From: Cymbomonas tetramitiformis
Taxonomy: Eukaryota > Chlorophyta > Pyramimonadophyceae > Pyramimonadales > Pyramimonadaceae
Direction of reading: 5' to 3'
Length of the DNA stretch: 64,000 bases
NCBI GenBank assembly: GCA_001247695.2
Contig: LGRX02027733.1
Coordinates: 1-64,000 of the forward strand
This document shows, in pieces, positions 10,588 to 21,539 of the stretch. Made by a program: the position numbers and the translations under genes. A model generated the notes under the pieces. The model was given only the letters and a program-made list of their open reading frames with translations. It was not told the origin of the DNA and made no database searches. Position 1 is the first letter of the stretch. Each line of letters opens with the position of its first letter.

Positions 10588-10678
10588 GATACCCCTTGTG
10601 TTCTAGCGATAAGAGGCGATTGCCGCCAAGGACGCCGCTAGTGCACAAGGGGTGTCGTGGGTGCCAACCCACGCCTTC
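10570..10678. repeat. Imperfect inverted repeat next to the tRNA-like sequence
   Basis: 10570–10608 (gaaggc...ctagcg) pairs with 10636–10678 (cgctag...gccttc), sharing ccccttgtg/cacaagggg and a catccacga/tcgtgggtg segment, around a 27-base loop. The right arm repeats the 5' acceptor sequence of the tRNA-like feature (cgtgggtgc). Confidence 0.75.
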
Positions 10679-10939
10679 ATGCCATTTTCAGTTTCTGTAA
10701 CTCACGGAGACCGTCCGATTAAGACGGGGGGGGTTCATCTGGGCCGTCGATTGCACTGTCCGCTGGGAAACAATCCCACTGAGTGCCTGTTCTGGGGTAA
10801 ATCGCAAGCAGCGAGAGGGCGCCTAACCCCCCTCTCACTTTTTTTTTGTCCCCACGCTCCGATTTTAGCCCTCCATCGACCTTTTTTAGGGGTGTTTTGT
10901 TTTTTGCCATTTTTTCGCTAAGTATTTCTACCCAAATGT

Positions 10940-11592
10940 CCACAGGTGTGGTAAAATGTGCTGTCCGTACGTTGTCCATACGGTTTTTATGTTTTTTGTT
11001 TTCGTGAGGTCAGCTTTTTTTTGCGTCCGTGCGTGTAAAAAAACCGTCCATGGGACATGAATCATACGGACAGTCAAGGCTAACTCGAATGGACAGCGTA
11101 TGGACTGCTAACTGACGTTTCCACGCGTGTGGACAGTTTTCAACAAAAAACGTATAAACACTATAGAGTCGTACGAAAACACGTAATTCACCGTGTGCTT
11201 TTGCTATCCATCCATGCGGACTGCTCAAAATGTGTGGTTATTTCCAACCACATGGACAGACCGTCCATGGGACATGCAGACGTACGAAAAATGTGCCATT
11301 TCATACGAAATTCGTACAAAACCCACATGGACAGCTAACTGACGTTTCCACGCGTGTGGACAACCGATCTCATGGAACCGTATTGACTAGAATGCTTGCG
11401 GCATCCACACGGACAACACATAGCGTCCATCCATAATCTAACGTGTGGACGACGAGTTTACAACCTTGACGTAAGTGTTGGTGCATGCGCGCAGATGTGA
11501 CATGGAACGTATGAACATCGTTGTCCATACGCTGGAAACCTAAGCCGGGCGTACGGACACCGTACGTACGGACGACGCACGGACGACCAAAT
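10940..11592. repeat. Dispersed GTCCATACG/CGTGTGGAC motifs upstream of transposase
   Basis: Scattered copies of gtccatacgg, cgtgtggaca, catggacag and cgtacggac in both orientations, with a duplicated tgacgtttccacgcgtgtgg at about 11113 and 11341. This is the intergenic, likely promoter, region of the plus-strand transposase inside CACTA-1. Confidence 0.65.
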
Positions 11593-14500
11593 ATGCCATT
11601 TTGTCCCTGCGTTGAATGCAATGGTGAAAGGTGGTTATCCAGTAAGCAAACTCTCCGGCACGTGCGTGCCAATGGACTTCATGGTGATCGATCGCCGTCA
11701 CCAGAGCGACAACAAGATGAGGAGGAGACACAAGAACGCAGTGATGAGGAGGAATTCCCAGAAGATGTTGCCATCCACGAGGCAGCAAATGCGACGATCG
11801 AAAAATCAATCGGCTCTTCTTGGGACCTCAAGAGGACCCAAGCACAGAGGTAGGTCCTCCTTATCAGCTAAGTCAGCAATTCAGCATTCATCACATTCAT
11901 GTGTTCTTTGAGGATGTGTGTGTGTGTGTGTGTGTGTGTGTGAGCAGGAAAGTGTAGAAAACGTCCAAGCGTCCGCCAACGTCGTGGCGAACAATTTCGT
12001 GTTGGATCTTCTCGTCTCCCACAACCACCACAACAGCTCGCAGGCCTACTTCGATGCGATTCTGAACATTCTGCGTGTTCACTACATCGACAATGTAGCC
12101 GATAGTGCACATACTCTCATCGCAGAGGTTCCATCTACATATGCACAAGTGATGCAGAAGTGGAAGGAGATGTTCAAGGGATACAACGAAGTGGACGTTT
12201 GCCCCGAGTGCTCCGAATTCTTTCAAAACGAGCACGCCAACTGCGACAAGTGTCCGAAATGCCTGGAACCGAGATACGAGGACGGAAAGACGGTGAACGG
12301 GGTATACATTCCAGGTCGAGCTCGCTGTATTTTTCGATGGTGGCCGCTCGAAACGCTGTTCACCGTATTCTTCCTGACGCCGGAGTTAGCCATGCTAGCG
12401 CGTACGTGGTGGAAAGAAGGCATTTTGGACAAAGACCCCCGAGCGGAAATACATGGTATACTCGGTGAGTTTACTCCGAAATTTCAATCCATGACTGTGT
12501 ACACCGCATGGACATAAGGGCAGTACGTCGTCCGTAGGTACGATCGGCATCGTCCGCCCGTGTGGACAAAGCAAGTGCGGAATTCGTATGTCGTATTTCC
12601 CACTGCTCGTGCAAGCTCGTCCATGTAGGTGAACACCATATGGATGGTATGCACGTACGCCGTCCGTACGCACGGACAATGTTACCCACCCATGTGAACA
12701 GTTTAATTGCGGAAATCTTAGGTCTCATTTCCCAGAGCTCGTGCAAACCTGTCCATGACTGTGAACACCGCATGGACAATTCGTTCGTTCGTTGTCCGTA
12801 CGTGTGTAAGTAGTTATCCACCCGTGTGGACAGTGAGTGTAAGGAATTCTTATGTATCGTTTCCCAATGCTCGTGCAGACTCGCCAGGATTTCTCAACTT
12901 CGTTCGCAACAAGTGGGACATATTCAAAGACCCGAGGAACATTGCCATTATGGCGTGTGCAGATGGCGTCCAATCCTTCAACGACGGCATTCGCACGGTG
13001 ACTCCGCTGTGTTTTACGATTGTCAACTTCCCGGGAGAAATTCGCTGCAAACGAGAATACGTGATGACTTGGGGAATCTGGGATGGAAAACCGAAAGTCA
13101 GCAGCAAGTTCTACGACATGTTCACCTTGGAGGTTAACAGACTGACTAACGGCGTACGCATGTTCGATGTGATTACCAACACGGTTTTCACGTTCAAGCT
13201 CGTGCTGTACAAAATGCTCGAAGATTACATTGGCTTGAGCGACGCGGCGAGACGATTCGGAGCTAATTCGTACTACGCTTGCCTGAAATGCTGGATCCGG
13301 GGTACCGAGAAATCTACAACTGGTCTAACGAAAATCATATATTCCTCACTACACCAAGGACTGCAACCAGGTAAACGCATGACCCCGTCGCTTGTCCCCT
13401 TTCCTTCTTCGGCCGTACGTACGGAGTATGTGTGCCCACCGTGTGGACACCCCACGGACAGCTCGTGGATTTTAGCTTAAATTATGTGTTAAAGAACACC
13501 CTGTCCGGGCTTGTGGATACCGGCGTCCGCACGCGTGGACGCCTGGAGTCCGATGTGTTCCGTACGCGTGATTCACCGTCTAAGCGTGTCGTGTTGATTT
13601 TCGCCGTCATTGAGCAGGTGAACCAATCCCTTTTCGCACCAACAGCGAAGTCCGTGAAACCCAACAGCTCCACGCCAAGATGATCAGAGAGGGACGAGTG
13701 CCTAAACAAATCGTCGAGGAATTCATGAAGCAGAGCGGGGTTAAGGAACCATGCCCGATGTCAATCATTCCTGATTTTGACGTTGTACGGGACTACCTTC
13801 TCGACCTGATGCACATCTTGTACAACCTGATTCACGGCGTCCACTGCGTGATTTTTGGTGATGGTTGGGGACCGAACACACGCAACTATGCGCGGAAGAT
13901 GAAGGTCCATCGATCGTGGGTTATCGCACCCCCACCCAGAAATGTAAACGATCGAAGATCTGCTGCGAAGCGACTGGCAGGTAAGCTTGTAGGTCGTTTG
14001 CGAGTTTCTGCTGTTCCACACGGGTGAACACCGTGTTGCCGCCGGACGGACGGCGCATGTAACCGTACGGACGACGTATGGACCATCCACTGTATGCCTA
14101 ACAATGTAAAGTCTTTGCAGACAAACCATCACCGTGGGGACTGTCACCGATCGCAAAGACCGGTGCAATCAAGTGGGTACGAGGTCTGAAGCTCGCGACA
14201 AATATGGGACCTCTAGCTAAGAAACTTCTGCAGGAAAAGTACAAGAACCCGAAAAAGGTGCGGAAGATGAAGGCCGCGGAGCTGGTGGTATCCCTCACTT
14301 CTGGGATACTGGGCGTTATTGCATCCTGGCAAAATGCTGACGGGCAAGTTCTCCGACCACAATACGCGAGGTTCGTTGGTGAATTTTCGGTGGTGGTTCG
14401 AGAATTAACCGCCCCCTCAATTCATCCAGAGGTACGTTAAGCCTAATCAACCCGTGTGCTTCCGTGTGGATGTTCTCGGACACCGTACGGACGCCGCACG

Positions 14501-16251
14501 GACGGCGTATGAAGCCGTTGTCCATCCGGTTGTTCCTCCACCATTCACACCTGGCATGTCCCGGTTCGAGATTAAGGTTGCCTCTCATTATTTTGCCTTT
14601 CAGGAAATGAACAAGCTGCAGAGCCGAGTCATGCAGTTGAGAGATGAGATGGAGCGGAACAACTCCCCTGAGGCGTTGGTGATTATGTCGCATCTTCTCG
14701 TGCACATTGTCGACCAGCTGAAGGACAACGGCCCTGCACGGGAAATCTGGATGTATGTCTTCGAAGACTATTTCGGGTTGTTGAAGCTGTCCATCAAGAC
14801 CCGCTCACAACCCGTCGCCAGCATGATGAAAGGACTGGAGTTGCGGCGAACGGTTTCCATGGTTGCTGGCATCAAGCGAATGCATCGAAGTGGTCGAGCT
14901 CCCCAGTATCGACCTCCTGCAAAGCAGAACATCTTTACAACGAAATCAAGCACTGTGCGGCCAACCGCTGGTGAGCACATCCCTAAGTATCATGTGTGCC
15001 ATGCATGTTAGTCTTTCCATGCGTGTGGATGCTTTTTAAGTACGTGTGCACGAAGTCGTTCACACGTGTGGCCAGCGATTCATACGCACGGACGGTACTT
15101 TACTATTGTCCGTTTGGTCAATACCACCTGTCCAAGCTCGTGGACGAAGAGCCCACCGTGCGGACGACGTCGTCCACATGTGTGGAACACCTGTCCGTAC
15201 GTACGGATGGGTTTTCACTATTGTCCGTTTTTTTTTTCTCTTCAGTCTTCTTATGAGACAACTAATTCGCTTGCGCGGCGTCAATCGCAACAGATGACAG
15301 AGAAAAGATTCAAGTCTACCTTCGTACCGAGTTCCCCGAGTACGACACTCTGTGCAAAAAGTTCGACGACACACTCGACTCATTCAACAGGTACCAACTT
15401 ATGTGCATGTCTGTAAATTGTGCGAACGCCACGTGGACGGCGTACGGACGGCGTACGGCCACCGTATGACAACGTACGGAACATTGAGTCCACCCGTGTG
15501 TACTTGCGAATGCAGGAACGTTGGACAACGGAATCGTCGCAACCGACGGGCGGGTCGTCGAAGGCCGATGACGAATGACGTGGTTCCGGTGTTTCTACAA
15601 CCAGACACGTGGAGAAGGTGCCCAAGAACTTTGCAGATTCAGCCTTTCACCGAGGAGGAGCAGACCTTCGCCTTGGCCGGGATCGCCCCGTGGACGGAGT
15701 ATCCTAGCATCAAGATTGGGCGTGAAGATTTTCGAGTGCACGACAGCGACATTGGTTTGAAGAGTTGTCAACGGTATTTCAAGAGCATCTTTCGAAGTCC
15801 GGGAGTGCCAACTCCAGCTCAACTTCTTACAGGCGAGATACCGGACGATGACGTTGAAGATAGGTATGGGGAAATCATGAAGATCGTCAAGCTTGATCTT
15901 CCCGGTCACGAGATCTTTCTGTTGAAGGCCCGTTGGTACCCAAAGGCGGCTGCGCTTGCGGACGATATCAGCAAGAACATTTACCTGCGCAAAGACATGC
16001 CATGGGACGTGTCTCAGCCATTCGTTCGCGCAAACAGCATTGAGAATCAAGTGGTAATTCAGGATGTTCCTTTCATGCCGGCTTGGCTTGCCCGGTACAA
16101 AGGAAATGTTGTCCCTTTGGCCATTCGACGACGAACTGATTGCTTGCAAGTTGTGTTGGATCGCAAGGCGGATTTCTTCCGTGAAATCGATGATAACAGT
16201 AGTAGCGAGGATGACCGTAGTAGTTCATCTGATTCAGATGATTGCGGATGA
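11593..16251 (+). CDS. CACTA-1 Tnp2-type transposase, about 8 exons
   Basis: Start ATG 11593. Exon 1 (to about 11849) encodes the N-terminal CPCVEC...H transposase-associated zinc motif. Exon 2 11948–12464; exon 3 12879–13370; exon 4 13618–13980; exon 5 14121–14431; exon 6 14604–14970; exon 7 15294–15390; exon 8 15516–16251. Exons 2–8 join in frame through GT–AG introns. Exons 2–4 give the Tnp2 (Transposase_21) core: VDVCPECSEFF with a CPKC zinc pair, 'ACADGVQSFND', a CLKC pair and LDLMHI. Exon 6 carries the DUF4218-like HLLVHIVDQL and WMYVFED segment. The C-terminus is Ser/Asp-rich. Exon 1 to 2 does not join cleanly because of a (TG)n tract. Role by family: cuts and joins CACTA ends. An aataaa-like signal (gtaaataaa) follows at about 16270. 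Confidence 0.88.
11914..11943. repeat. (TG)n microsatellite at the exon 1–2 junction
   Basis: About 14 TG dinucleotides directly before the tgagcag acceptor of transposase exon 2. Length changes here would alter the splice tract or, if translated, the frame. Confidence 0.9.
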
Positions 16252-16259
16252 TACACGAT

Positions 16260-17561
16260 GTATTATATATGTAAATAAACCGTATGTGCGCGGACACCTG
16301 TATTCACACGCATGATTCCGCTAATCCATACGGGTAAACCCTTATCCACACGCGCGGATGTATGTGTCCACACGCGTGTTTCAACAAACTTCAATTTTGA
16401 CGTCCATACGTATGGATTGGCGAATTCCGATCGTCCATACGTCTGTCCACACGTCGTCCGTACGCATGAGTTCGTTCGTTGACACGCCCCCATGGTGCCC
16501 ATATATGGCTGATGAAGGGGCAAGCAACGCTCGGGCACACCCAGGCCCGGGTGCAATGGCTGTCCACACGTGCGGACAAGCGCAAACGAGTGGCACGGCA
16601 CGGGCCTCACACTGTCCATACGCCCGTCCACACGTCGTTCGTACGCGGCGGTACGACCCAGGGACACGCCCCCATGGTGTCCATGTGGCTGATGAAGGGG
16701 AAGGAAATGCTCGGGTACACCCAGGCCTGGGTGCAATGGCTGTCCACACGTGCGGACAAGCGCAAACGAGTGGCACGGCACGGGCCTCACACTGTCCATA
16801 CGCCCGTCCACACGTCGTCCGTACGCGTGGGTACGGTCCAGGGACACGTCCCCATGGTGTCCATGTGGCTGATGAAGGGGAAGGAAATGCTCGGGTACAC
16901 CCAGGTCTGGGTGCAATGGGTGTCCACACGTGCGGACAAGCGCAAACGAGTGGCACGGCACGGGCCTCACACTGTCCATACGCCCGTCCACACGTCGTCC
17001 GTACGCATCAGTACGTCCAGGGACACGTCCACATGGTGTCCACATGGCTGAGGAGGGGGCAAGCAGTGCTCGGGTACACCCAGGCCCGGGTGCAATGGCT
17101 GTCCACACGTGCGGACAAGCGCAAAAGAGTGGCACGGCACGGGCCTCACACTGTCCATACGCCCGTCCACACGTCGTCCGTACGCGTGGGTACGGTCCAG
17201 GGACACGTCCCCATGGTGTCCATATGGCCGAGGAGGGGTAGAAGCGGCATTTCTCGCAGTCCGCACGTGTGGACAACATTTTCCAGTGGTTCATGCGTAT
17301 GGACGGCACCTGTCCATACGGTCGGAGCGTCCACACGCGTAATAAAATCAGGTAAACTAGCATACGTCGTCCACACGGATGCGCACGTACGGACGACGTG
17401 TGGATTTATCGTATGGACACCGTATGAACATCACTTTTACAAATTAGACAATTTCACACGTGTGGATTTAGCAAAAAAAGCGTCCATAGGGTGTCCGTAC
17501 GCTGTCCACGCGTCGGACGGACGGTTTTCCACGCGTGTAAAAAGGCCAATAATTTGTAGGG
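16260..17561. repeat. Right subterminal array of CACTA-1, ~181-bp tandem units
   Basis: From 16481 a unit of 180–182 bp repeats four times (starts 16481, 16663, 16843, 17022, with a partial fifth at 17202), each containing tgtccacacgtgcggacaag and cgtccacacgtcgtccgtac. Flanking sequence to 17561 is a looser mix of the same 9–11-bp cores in both orientations. Long frames through it (490 and 366 codons) are artefacts of repetition. Confidence 0.9.
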
Positions 17562-17564
17562 TGT
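17562..17564. other. Target-site duplication TGT, right copy
   Basis: TGT directly after the GTAGGG terminus of CACTA-1, matching 6646–6648. Confidence 0.9.
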
Positions 17565-18063
17565 ACTGCCGCCAGGACTTCTCTGCGAATGTGTTCACTT
17601 CGGCTGCTCGCGTCCGAGTCGGAGCCGGACCTGTGGGCGGCCCTCCGCCTGCGCTCAGCTCGTGCCTGCGTGCTTCGGCTGCCTCTGGTCCCCGTGCTGG
17701 TGCGGCTGATGTCCGTACCGGAGTCGGGGTCAGAGTGATCAGGTGCGTGGCTTGGGCCTGGAAGATGCTTGCCATGTGTCGCAGGGCCCGAAGATGCCCT
17801 TCGGGAACGCCGACGCCGGCGAGTCTCTGAGGTTGTCGCCACCGCGGGAAGGTGACGCACCAAGAGCTGGGTACCGCCCAAGACGTTCTGCTGAACCCCG
17901 CTGTCAAGGGGTACCTGCAGAGGGTCCGGCAGGGCCGCGGCGCCGATGCTGATGAAGTGCTGCAGCGATGAGAGATCCGCGCCTGAGTCATGAAGCGCGG
18001 AGGTGGCTGGCGCCAGCTGATGGGGCTGCTGTGGTCGATGCTGCGGCTGTTGTGGCGGCTGCG

Positions 18064-18094
<31 letters not shown>

Positions 18095-18550
18095 TTGCTG
18101 CTGTAACTGCTGCTGTTGCAACTGCTGCTGCTGTAACTGCTGCTGCATCGGTTCCAGTGGCTGCTGCTGAAGCCACTGCTGTTGCTGCTGCTGGTACGCG
18201 AGCCACTGCTGCTGCTGCTGTAGCTGTTGTTGGAACGGTGTGGGATATGCGCCCACGGGGTGATGGGTTCCCAGTGTGAACGGCACTGGTGATACTCCCC
18301 CAGCGAGGGGCGCTGATTGGGGCAATACCCAATTGACGCCGTTCCATACAGCCTGTGCGGGGGTGCCATCCGGCATAGTATAAGGGCGGGGCACCGCTGT
18401 GTAGGGCATGGTGGTGCCTGGATGTGGAATGGGGTGAGCGGAAGCGTAAGCGGCGGGCGATGGGAAGGTCATGGGAGAGAACAGTGTGTGGTGTAGCTGC
18501 TCTGCGCTGACACTCATGCTGGGGAATGCCTCTGATGTCTGCTGTGACAT
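17562..18550 (-). CDS. gag: Gypsy-1 Gag, N-terminal third (split by CACTA-1)
   Basis: ATG at 18550–18548 begins MSQQTSEAF. The first 130 residues are Pro/Ala/Tyr-rich, followed by a polyglutamine tract encoded by the CAG/CAA run at about 18060–18230, then an Arg/Ser-rich basic stretch with His (17.6–17.9 kb). It ends at the CACTA-1 right terminus. The last authentic codons are ...CTG GCG GCA GTA CA, which join to G GCC CTG GAC at 6645 once one TGT is removed. Frame continuity across 10.9 kb shows this was one gene. I chose the 18550 start over alternatives further upstream because it is the first ATG. Confidence 0.78.
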
Positions 18551-19776
18551 TCTGACTGCTGAGCTGGTTGAGTTCAAAGACTGGGTGTGGCAATAGCCAC
18601 AGGTGAGCAAAAGTAGTGAGTGCTCGCCTTTTTATTTAATCAGTCTCGTCCTCGTCGATGTCACTCGCTGGAGGCGAAGGAGCGGGACTTCCAGGTGGAG
18701 ATGGGGGAACCCAATCAGCGCCAAGGAGGACCCAAGGGGGGGCGTCGATCACTTGTATTGCCTGGAGATGCCACACGTGGTCGTAATGTACTGGTGGGAT
18801 GGCCAGCGTGACTTTGCCCAGGCGTTCAGTCGCTGTTCTCCTCTTCGTCGTCAGAGGAGGAGGGGGAAGGAGGACCGCTCCAAGGACCGCTCTGCCAGAA
18901 AGCGCCTGCTGGTGGATAGGTAGGGTCTGGGGGGAATACCCACTTGATAGGTCCTTGCTTCCACCACGCTCTTCTGTATTCTTCTGGCGAAGGGGGTACT
19001 GCCATACACCAGCGAACTCAAAATTTGGCCAGGGCTCCGCGACACGATTTTTGAGTGCCTAGGCGCGCGGGCAAGAGTCAAGCAGCAGTGAAAAAGGAGG
19101 TGTCAGGTCCAATATGGGGGTCCAGTGAGGTCCCAGACGGTATCTGTACTCCGTAGGTCCCAAGAAAAGCCCCAGTCAGTGCGCTGCTGGAAGATACCAG
19201 GAGGTGCTGAAGGGCTGCCAGAAACGTCCCAGAACTGCTGAAAGCGCCTTTTGGTGGAGCTTTCCCCGCTGCTGATGGCCGTGAGGGCGGTATCAGGGGT
19301 TTCTAGGCTGTTCTATGGGGTCTAAAGAGGGGTTTTTCGGTGGTGGGGGCTACTGGGAGAGGTTTTGGGGTAGGCTGGAAACTGTCAAAAACGGCTATTT
19401 TTGGCTGTTTTGGGCGGTTTTTCGCCTTTTTGGGGCTCTGAAAGGTGAGCTATATCGTTTTCTTGGCTACTGTAGACCGGGGAAACCCTTTAGGGTGCTC
19501 CCTGACGGTCGTTTGTGGCCTGGGACGGACTTCGGGTTTAAGATCGGAAAACGAATGCTTGGGTTTCTGAGCCAGTTTGAGCCCCCAGTGTTAAGGGGCG
19601 AAAATATGAAGTTTTGGAGATGTTTTCCAGAGGATACGGCCGTTGTATACGAAAAAAATGTACTTACGGAGGCTAAAATTGCGCACAGATAGCCGGAAGT
19701 ACAGCTCTCCCCCTGTATCACAACGGAAGTTTCAAAAGGCCCGTGGGCGAGTTGCGCAGAGGCGAAATCGCAGCAC
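18551..19776 (-). other. Gypsy-1 leader, no coding frame
   Basis: About 1.2 kb between the primer-site-like motif and gag. Only short, unsupported frames exist on either strand. GC-rich with runs of g/c and t; I see no recognisable gene or strong repeat. Confidence 0.5.
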
Positions 19777-19786
19777 GCTGATACCA
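19777..19786 (-). other. Primer-binding-site-like motif of Gypsy-1
   Basis: Minus-strand TGGTATCAGC matches the initiator-tRNA-Met complement TGGTATCAG. It is preceded on that strand by ...ggcacatt, so the LTR probably ends in CA at about 19789. Right strand and position for Gypsy-1. Confidence 0.5.
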
Positions 19787-19789
19787 AAT

Positions 19790-20632
19790 GTGCCAGGGGC
19801 ACGACGACAGATGCTCGGAGATATGTTTTTGATTGAACGTGCAAAGGTACACAATTCGGATTTTTATAATATACTGGATCAGGGCCAGATTGAGGTACAA
19901 ACGATAATTCGGTTCCGAGTTCTGAAGGCTAAACACTTCTCAAGTGCTCTACTTATTCACTCGTCACTCAGGTTGCAGGGTCAACCACTCGAGAGCCGAT
20001 GTCACACTTCGGCTCAACGTTCAGTTCCCGATCCGATCTCATTTCTAATTCCGATTCGTCATTCTCGATTCAGATGTTATGCCGACAGGCTGACACGATG
20101 ACTGCCCCACAGTACTGTCATACTACTGTACTGTCATACTGTCATACTGTCATAGCGTCATACTGTCATACTGTCATAACCTTAATATCTGATATTCGAT
20201 TTCATTGTCTTTTCAACCCCGATGCGAATCTGACCATTCTTCGAGGGTCTGACTGAGTTCCACGATGACACCCCCCACAGTACTGTCATACTACTATAGT
20301 GTCATACTGTCATACTGTGTCATAGTGTCATACTGTCATACCCCGGACATCTGGTATTCATTCTCATCGTGATTTCAAGCCCAATTTCACTGTCATCGTG
20401 CCAATCCCAGATTACCCCCGATGACACACATACGGACGCATAGGCATATCGGCTCACGCTGTGCCTCCGGGCACATTCCGCACTTTCACGAATGACATAA
20501 AATACCCTACGATTTTTGGTTTCCGGTCTGGATATGCCGATGATGAGTGTTTGGCACGATAGGTGTATGGGTTGTGAGCTCAGCAAGCCATCATATGCTC
20601 GATGTATCGTGCTACATCACGAGATGTCGATT
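19790..20632. other. Probable Gypsy-1 5' LTR region and unrelated AT-richer DNA
   Basis: No gene. The stretch adjoining 19789 should be the 5' LTR of Gypsy-1, but its outer boundary cannot be set because the partner LTR is missing from the window. It includes the tgtcatac microsatellites listed separately. Confidence 0.35.
20105..20342. repeat. Two clusters of ACTGTCATACTGTCAT microsatellite
   Basis: Two clusters (about 20112–20180 and 20280–20342) of 5–10-bp units actgtcata. Each is preceded by cccacagtactgtcatact, and the spacers are related (atctgatattcgattt / atctggtattcattctc), so the pair is a duplicated ~170-bp block. Confidence 0.8.
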
Positions 20633-21466
20633 TTACAGTGTCATGTTAAAGGAAAGACCTTTAGTGCGCACCCACAATAGATTCACATGGTGTTCGAAAG
20701 ACTCACTGAAATTGAACACTGGAACCGATTCTCCATCAACCACGACAACTTTACTATTATGTTTATCCGTGTCTTGCAGCGCTGCACTATGGTTGTCACA
20801 TTTAGCAGACCTCTCCCTGATATGGGCAACTAGGTTGCTAGTGCTAACCGCTTTTCCATCCTTGTGAAACAACTTTCTGATTGCGCCACAAGTAGTTCCA
20901 TCGCTCTGTACAATTGTGCACGAAAACTCTGTTGCATACTGCGCTGCTTTCGGTCCCAATTCAACTAGTTTATCCGAAACAACTGCAAAAAACTTGTACA
21001 CTTCAGCATTTGGAAATGCAAGGTGAGGAAAGCTTGGGTGTCGACCAGAAACAACGCCCGAAGCTAACGATTCCAGGACGGGCACATTATCTTTTCCCGC
21101 ATCATCCAAAGGAAAAGTGTCATAGAAGTACGCCAGAAACGGCATTGGGTATTTAATCCAAAAGATATCTCCACTAGAATCACCAGGCTCGAGGCTACCA
21201 GTACCACTTGGTCCCATTTCTTGCACTTGAAACGCCTGCGAAGGCGCGACTTCTCCAGCTATTGCATGCGCGGCTGAGTATTCCCTGATCGTGCACAAGA
21301 AAGTGTTGTTTCTCTCCTCCTCGCTCATGCGACCTGAAGCTAAAGTCCAAAAGGACCCTGGGAGCTGTATCTGCTTTCCTACATGCTCGAGCGGTTTTTT
21401 TAGCAAAGGATATTTCGTTATGTCGAGAGTCTGCTGAATGCTGGAGGCCTTACGTTTTCGTGGCAT
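20633..21466 (-). CDS. BED-zinc-finger protein, N-terminal fragment of a hAT-like transposase
   Basis: ATG at 21466, 277 codons to a stop at 20633. The N-terminus is basic (MPRKRKASS). Near residues 185–235 lies a BED-type finger: CTIV...TTCGAI, then a basic segment and NLVAHIRERSAKCDNH. About 30 residues follow (HVNLLWVRTKGLSF), and then the frame ends where a hAT transposase would continue into its catalytic domain. No RNase-H-like DDE core or dimerisation region follows downstream. It is therefore a truncated or internally deleted hAT-type gene, or a domesticated BED protein. The DNA to its right (21540–21720) carries repeated agtcatga/gagtagtac motifs that could be subterminal repeats of the same element. 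Confidence 0.6.
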   Translation of the reverse strand: MPRKRKASSIQQTLDITKYPLLKKPLEHVGKQIQLPGSFWTLASGRMSEEERNNTFLCTIREYSAAHAIAGEVAPSQAFQVQEMGPSGTGSLEPGDSSGDIFWIKYPMPFLAYFYDTFPLDDAGKDNVPVLESLASGVVSGRHPSFPHLAFPNAEVYKFFAVVSDKLVELGPKAAQYATEFSCTIVQSDGTTCGAIRKLFHKDGKAVSTSNLVAHIRERSAKCDNHSAALQDTDKHNSKVVVVDGESVPVFNFSESFEHHVNLLWVRTKGLSFNMTL

Positions 21467-21539
21467 AGCGAGCGGCTGCGGAGTGAAAGTGAAGAGCGAA
21501 CGTGAATAGCAAGCTGGAGTAACACTCGACTGCTGGCAG

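Larger units (their letters stand above)
6649..17561. mobile_element. CACTA-1: complete CACTA/EnSpm-type DNA transposon
   Basis: The left end reads CCCTACAAATTATTG and the right end is its exact reverse complement (CAATAATTTGTAGGG), a 15-bp perfect terminal repeat that continues imperfectly (17 of 18). Both sides carry the 3-bp duplication TGT. Inside are arrays of GTCCATACG-type motifs at both ends, a minus-strand accessory gene (10177–7887) and a divergent plus-strand Tnp2 transposase (11593–16251). The termini start CCCTAC rather than the classic CACTA. The element interrupts the gag of Gypsy-1, so it inserted later. With TIRs, duplication, and a long mostly intact transposase gene, it could be recently active; a possible frame problem at transposase exons 1–2 leaves that open. 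Confidence 0.92.
3258..19789 (-). mobile_element. Gypsy-1: truncated Ty3/Gypsy-like LTR element, interrupted by CACTA-1
   Basis: On the minus strand the order is: possible LTR end at about 19787–19789, primer-binding-site-like TGGTATCAGC (19786–19777), about 1.2 kb of leader, gag (18550–17562 continued at 6648–4206), and an in-frame second ORF (4205–3258). The gag has a canonical CCHC knuckle. No protease, reverse transcriptase or integrase follows; sequence left of 3258 belongs to something else, so pol and the 3' LTR are lost. A 10.9-kb CACTA transposon splits gag. Assignment to Ty3/Gypsy rests on similarity of organisation to Gypsy-2 at the right end of the window, which does contain RT. 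Confidence 0.65.

Noticed and set aside
16263..17830. Plus frame of 490 codons and minus frame of 366 codons
   Set aside because: They read through the 181-bp tandem units of the right CACTA-1 array in opposite directions; products of repetition.
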